Source of the DNA: Enteractinococcus sp. | GTDB lineage: Bacteria; Actinomycetota; Actinomycetes; Actinomycetales; Micrococcaceae | Assembly (NCBI GenBank): GCA_029267455.1 | Contig: JAJUIX010000102.1 | Span: forward strand, 1-5,597 | DNA: 5,597 bases | Reading direction: 5' to 3' | Notes under the pieces: model-generated | What the model was told of the DNA's origin: nothing | The model's database searches: none | Seen by the model: the letters and a program-made list of their open reading frames with translations, nothing else | In this document: positions 4,978 to 5,597 of the stretch, in pieces | Position numbering within the stretch: position 1 is the first letter of the stretch | Layout of the letters: the number at the start of each line of letters is the position of its first letter | Translations under genes and position numbers: made by a program

Positions 4978-5597
4978 ATGACCTTCTTCAATGGCTACGA
5001 CGGCCTGTTGTGTGACCTCGATGGAGTGGTGTATGCCGGCGCAGAACCAATCGAGTCGGCAATAAATACCATCAATACCCTCATTGCACGAGGCATACCG
5101 GTTGCCTTCGTAACCAATAATGCCTCCAAATCCGCTACCGAAGTAGCCGACCGGCTCACCGCCATGGGGGTCGCTACCAACAGCAATCACGTGATGACCT
5201 CAGCTCAGGCTGTCGTTGACCTGTTGAAACACACCTATCAGCCCCAGAACGGACCGGTCCTGGTCACTGGTTCAGAACAACTCGCCGAGCATGTCCAAGC
5301 CGCTGGTTTTACCGTGACCTCCACGGCTGACGATTCTCCCCAAGTCGTCGTTCAGGGCTTCAACCCAAATTTGGGATGGCAAGACCTAGCGCAAGCAAGC
5401 TTTGCCATTCAACAGGGTGCCGGGTGGCTAGCCTCGAATCTTGACTTGACGATCCCGCTGGCCCAGGGAGTAGCCCCTGGAAACGGTTCGTTGGTCAATA
5501 CCGTCGCCCAGGCCACTGGGACCCGACCGGAAGTTTCAGCTGGCAAGCCATCACCGGTCATGTTCTCCACCATGGCCAACAGATTTTCAATGCGTCA
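4978..5597 (+). CDS. HAD-IIA superfamily phosphatase, cut by the window end
   Basis: 206 residues are visible before the window ends, most of a protein normally 260-340 long. HAD motif I is DLDGVVY (13-19; nucleophile Asp13, acid/base Asp15), motif II is VTNNASK (45-51), and motif III is SAGKPSP (187-193, Lys190). The Asp-containing motif IV lies beyond the edge. Between motifs II and III is a C2 cap with SNLDLTIP (153-160) and GVAPGNGSL (164-172), typical of the NagD/glycerol-3-phosphate phosphatase branch; the usual Thr of the TN-D motif is Ser153 here. It should be a cytosolic Mg-dependent phosphatase. Its neighbour matches the setting of Rv1692, reported as a glycerol 3-phosphate phosphatase, making that a reasonable candidate activity. 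The start is uncertain: the ATG at 4978 has GGAG directly against it, while an in-frame TTG at 4972, right after the upstream stop, has AGGTGG (4956-4961) 10 bases before it. Translation is probably coupled to the upstream gene. Confidence 0.92.
   Translation, partial: MTFFNGYDGLLCDLDGVVYAGAEPIESAINTINTLIARGIPVAFVTNNASKSATEVADRLTAMGVATNSNHVMTSAQAVVDLLKHTYQPQNGPVLVTGSEQLAEHVQAAGFTVTSTADDSPQVVVQGFNPNLGWQDLAQASFAIQQGAGWLASNLDLTIPLAQGVAPGNGSLVNTVAQATGTRPEVSAGKPSPVMFSTMANRFSMR

Overview
The window looks like a chromosomal segment of an actinobacterium, most likely a member of the Micrococcales with only moderate GC (slightly above 50% by eye). The main reason is the pair at the right end: an Arg-rich tetratricopeptide-type protein followed directly by a HAD-IIA phosphatase, the same order as Rv1691-Rv1692 of Mycobacterium tuberculosis. 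The genus cannot be fixed from the sequence alone.

Left part (1-1611): two PLP-dependent enzymes are divergently transcribed from a shared 111-bp gap. On the minus strand is the N-terminal third of a MalY/PatB-type C-S lyase (cystathionine beta-lyase family), cut by the window edge. On the plus strand is a complete class V aminotransferase of the alanine/serine-glyoxylate type. The gap holds a small dyad with a partial direct copy, and a -10-like hexamer close enough to the aminotransferase ATG to suggest a leaderless mRNA.

Middle (1612-3108): a hairpin (9-bp arms) separates the aminotransferase from a convergent, complete ACT-domain malic enzyme on the minus strand. All malic enzyme catalytic and metal-binding motifs are present. 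Its dinucleotide-specificity position looks atypical.

Intergenic and small gene (3109-3927): about 500 bp with no convincing protein gene lies upstream of the malic enzyme. It contains a palindrome near the malic enzyme, a promoter-like pair, and a consensus TTGACA next to a perfect inverted repeat. It ends at a 57-residue ORF with an excellent Shine-Dalgarno that I do not recognise. This stretch is the least explained part of the window.

Right part (3928-5597): the Arg/Gly-rich TPR-like protein (TTG start) and the HAD-IIA phosphatase lie in the same reading frame, separated only by one amber stop and two codons, and are probably translationally coupled. The phosphatase runs off the window. 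Overall the content is mostly central metabolism (sulfur amino acids, glyoxylate/serine transamination, malate to pyruvate, sugar or glycerol phosphate dephosphorylation). There is no sign of a mobile element, CRISPR array or defence system, and no tRNA or rRNA.
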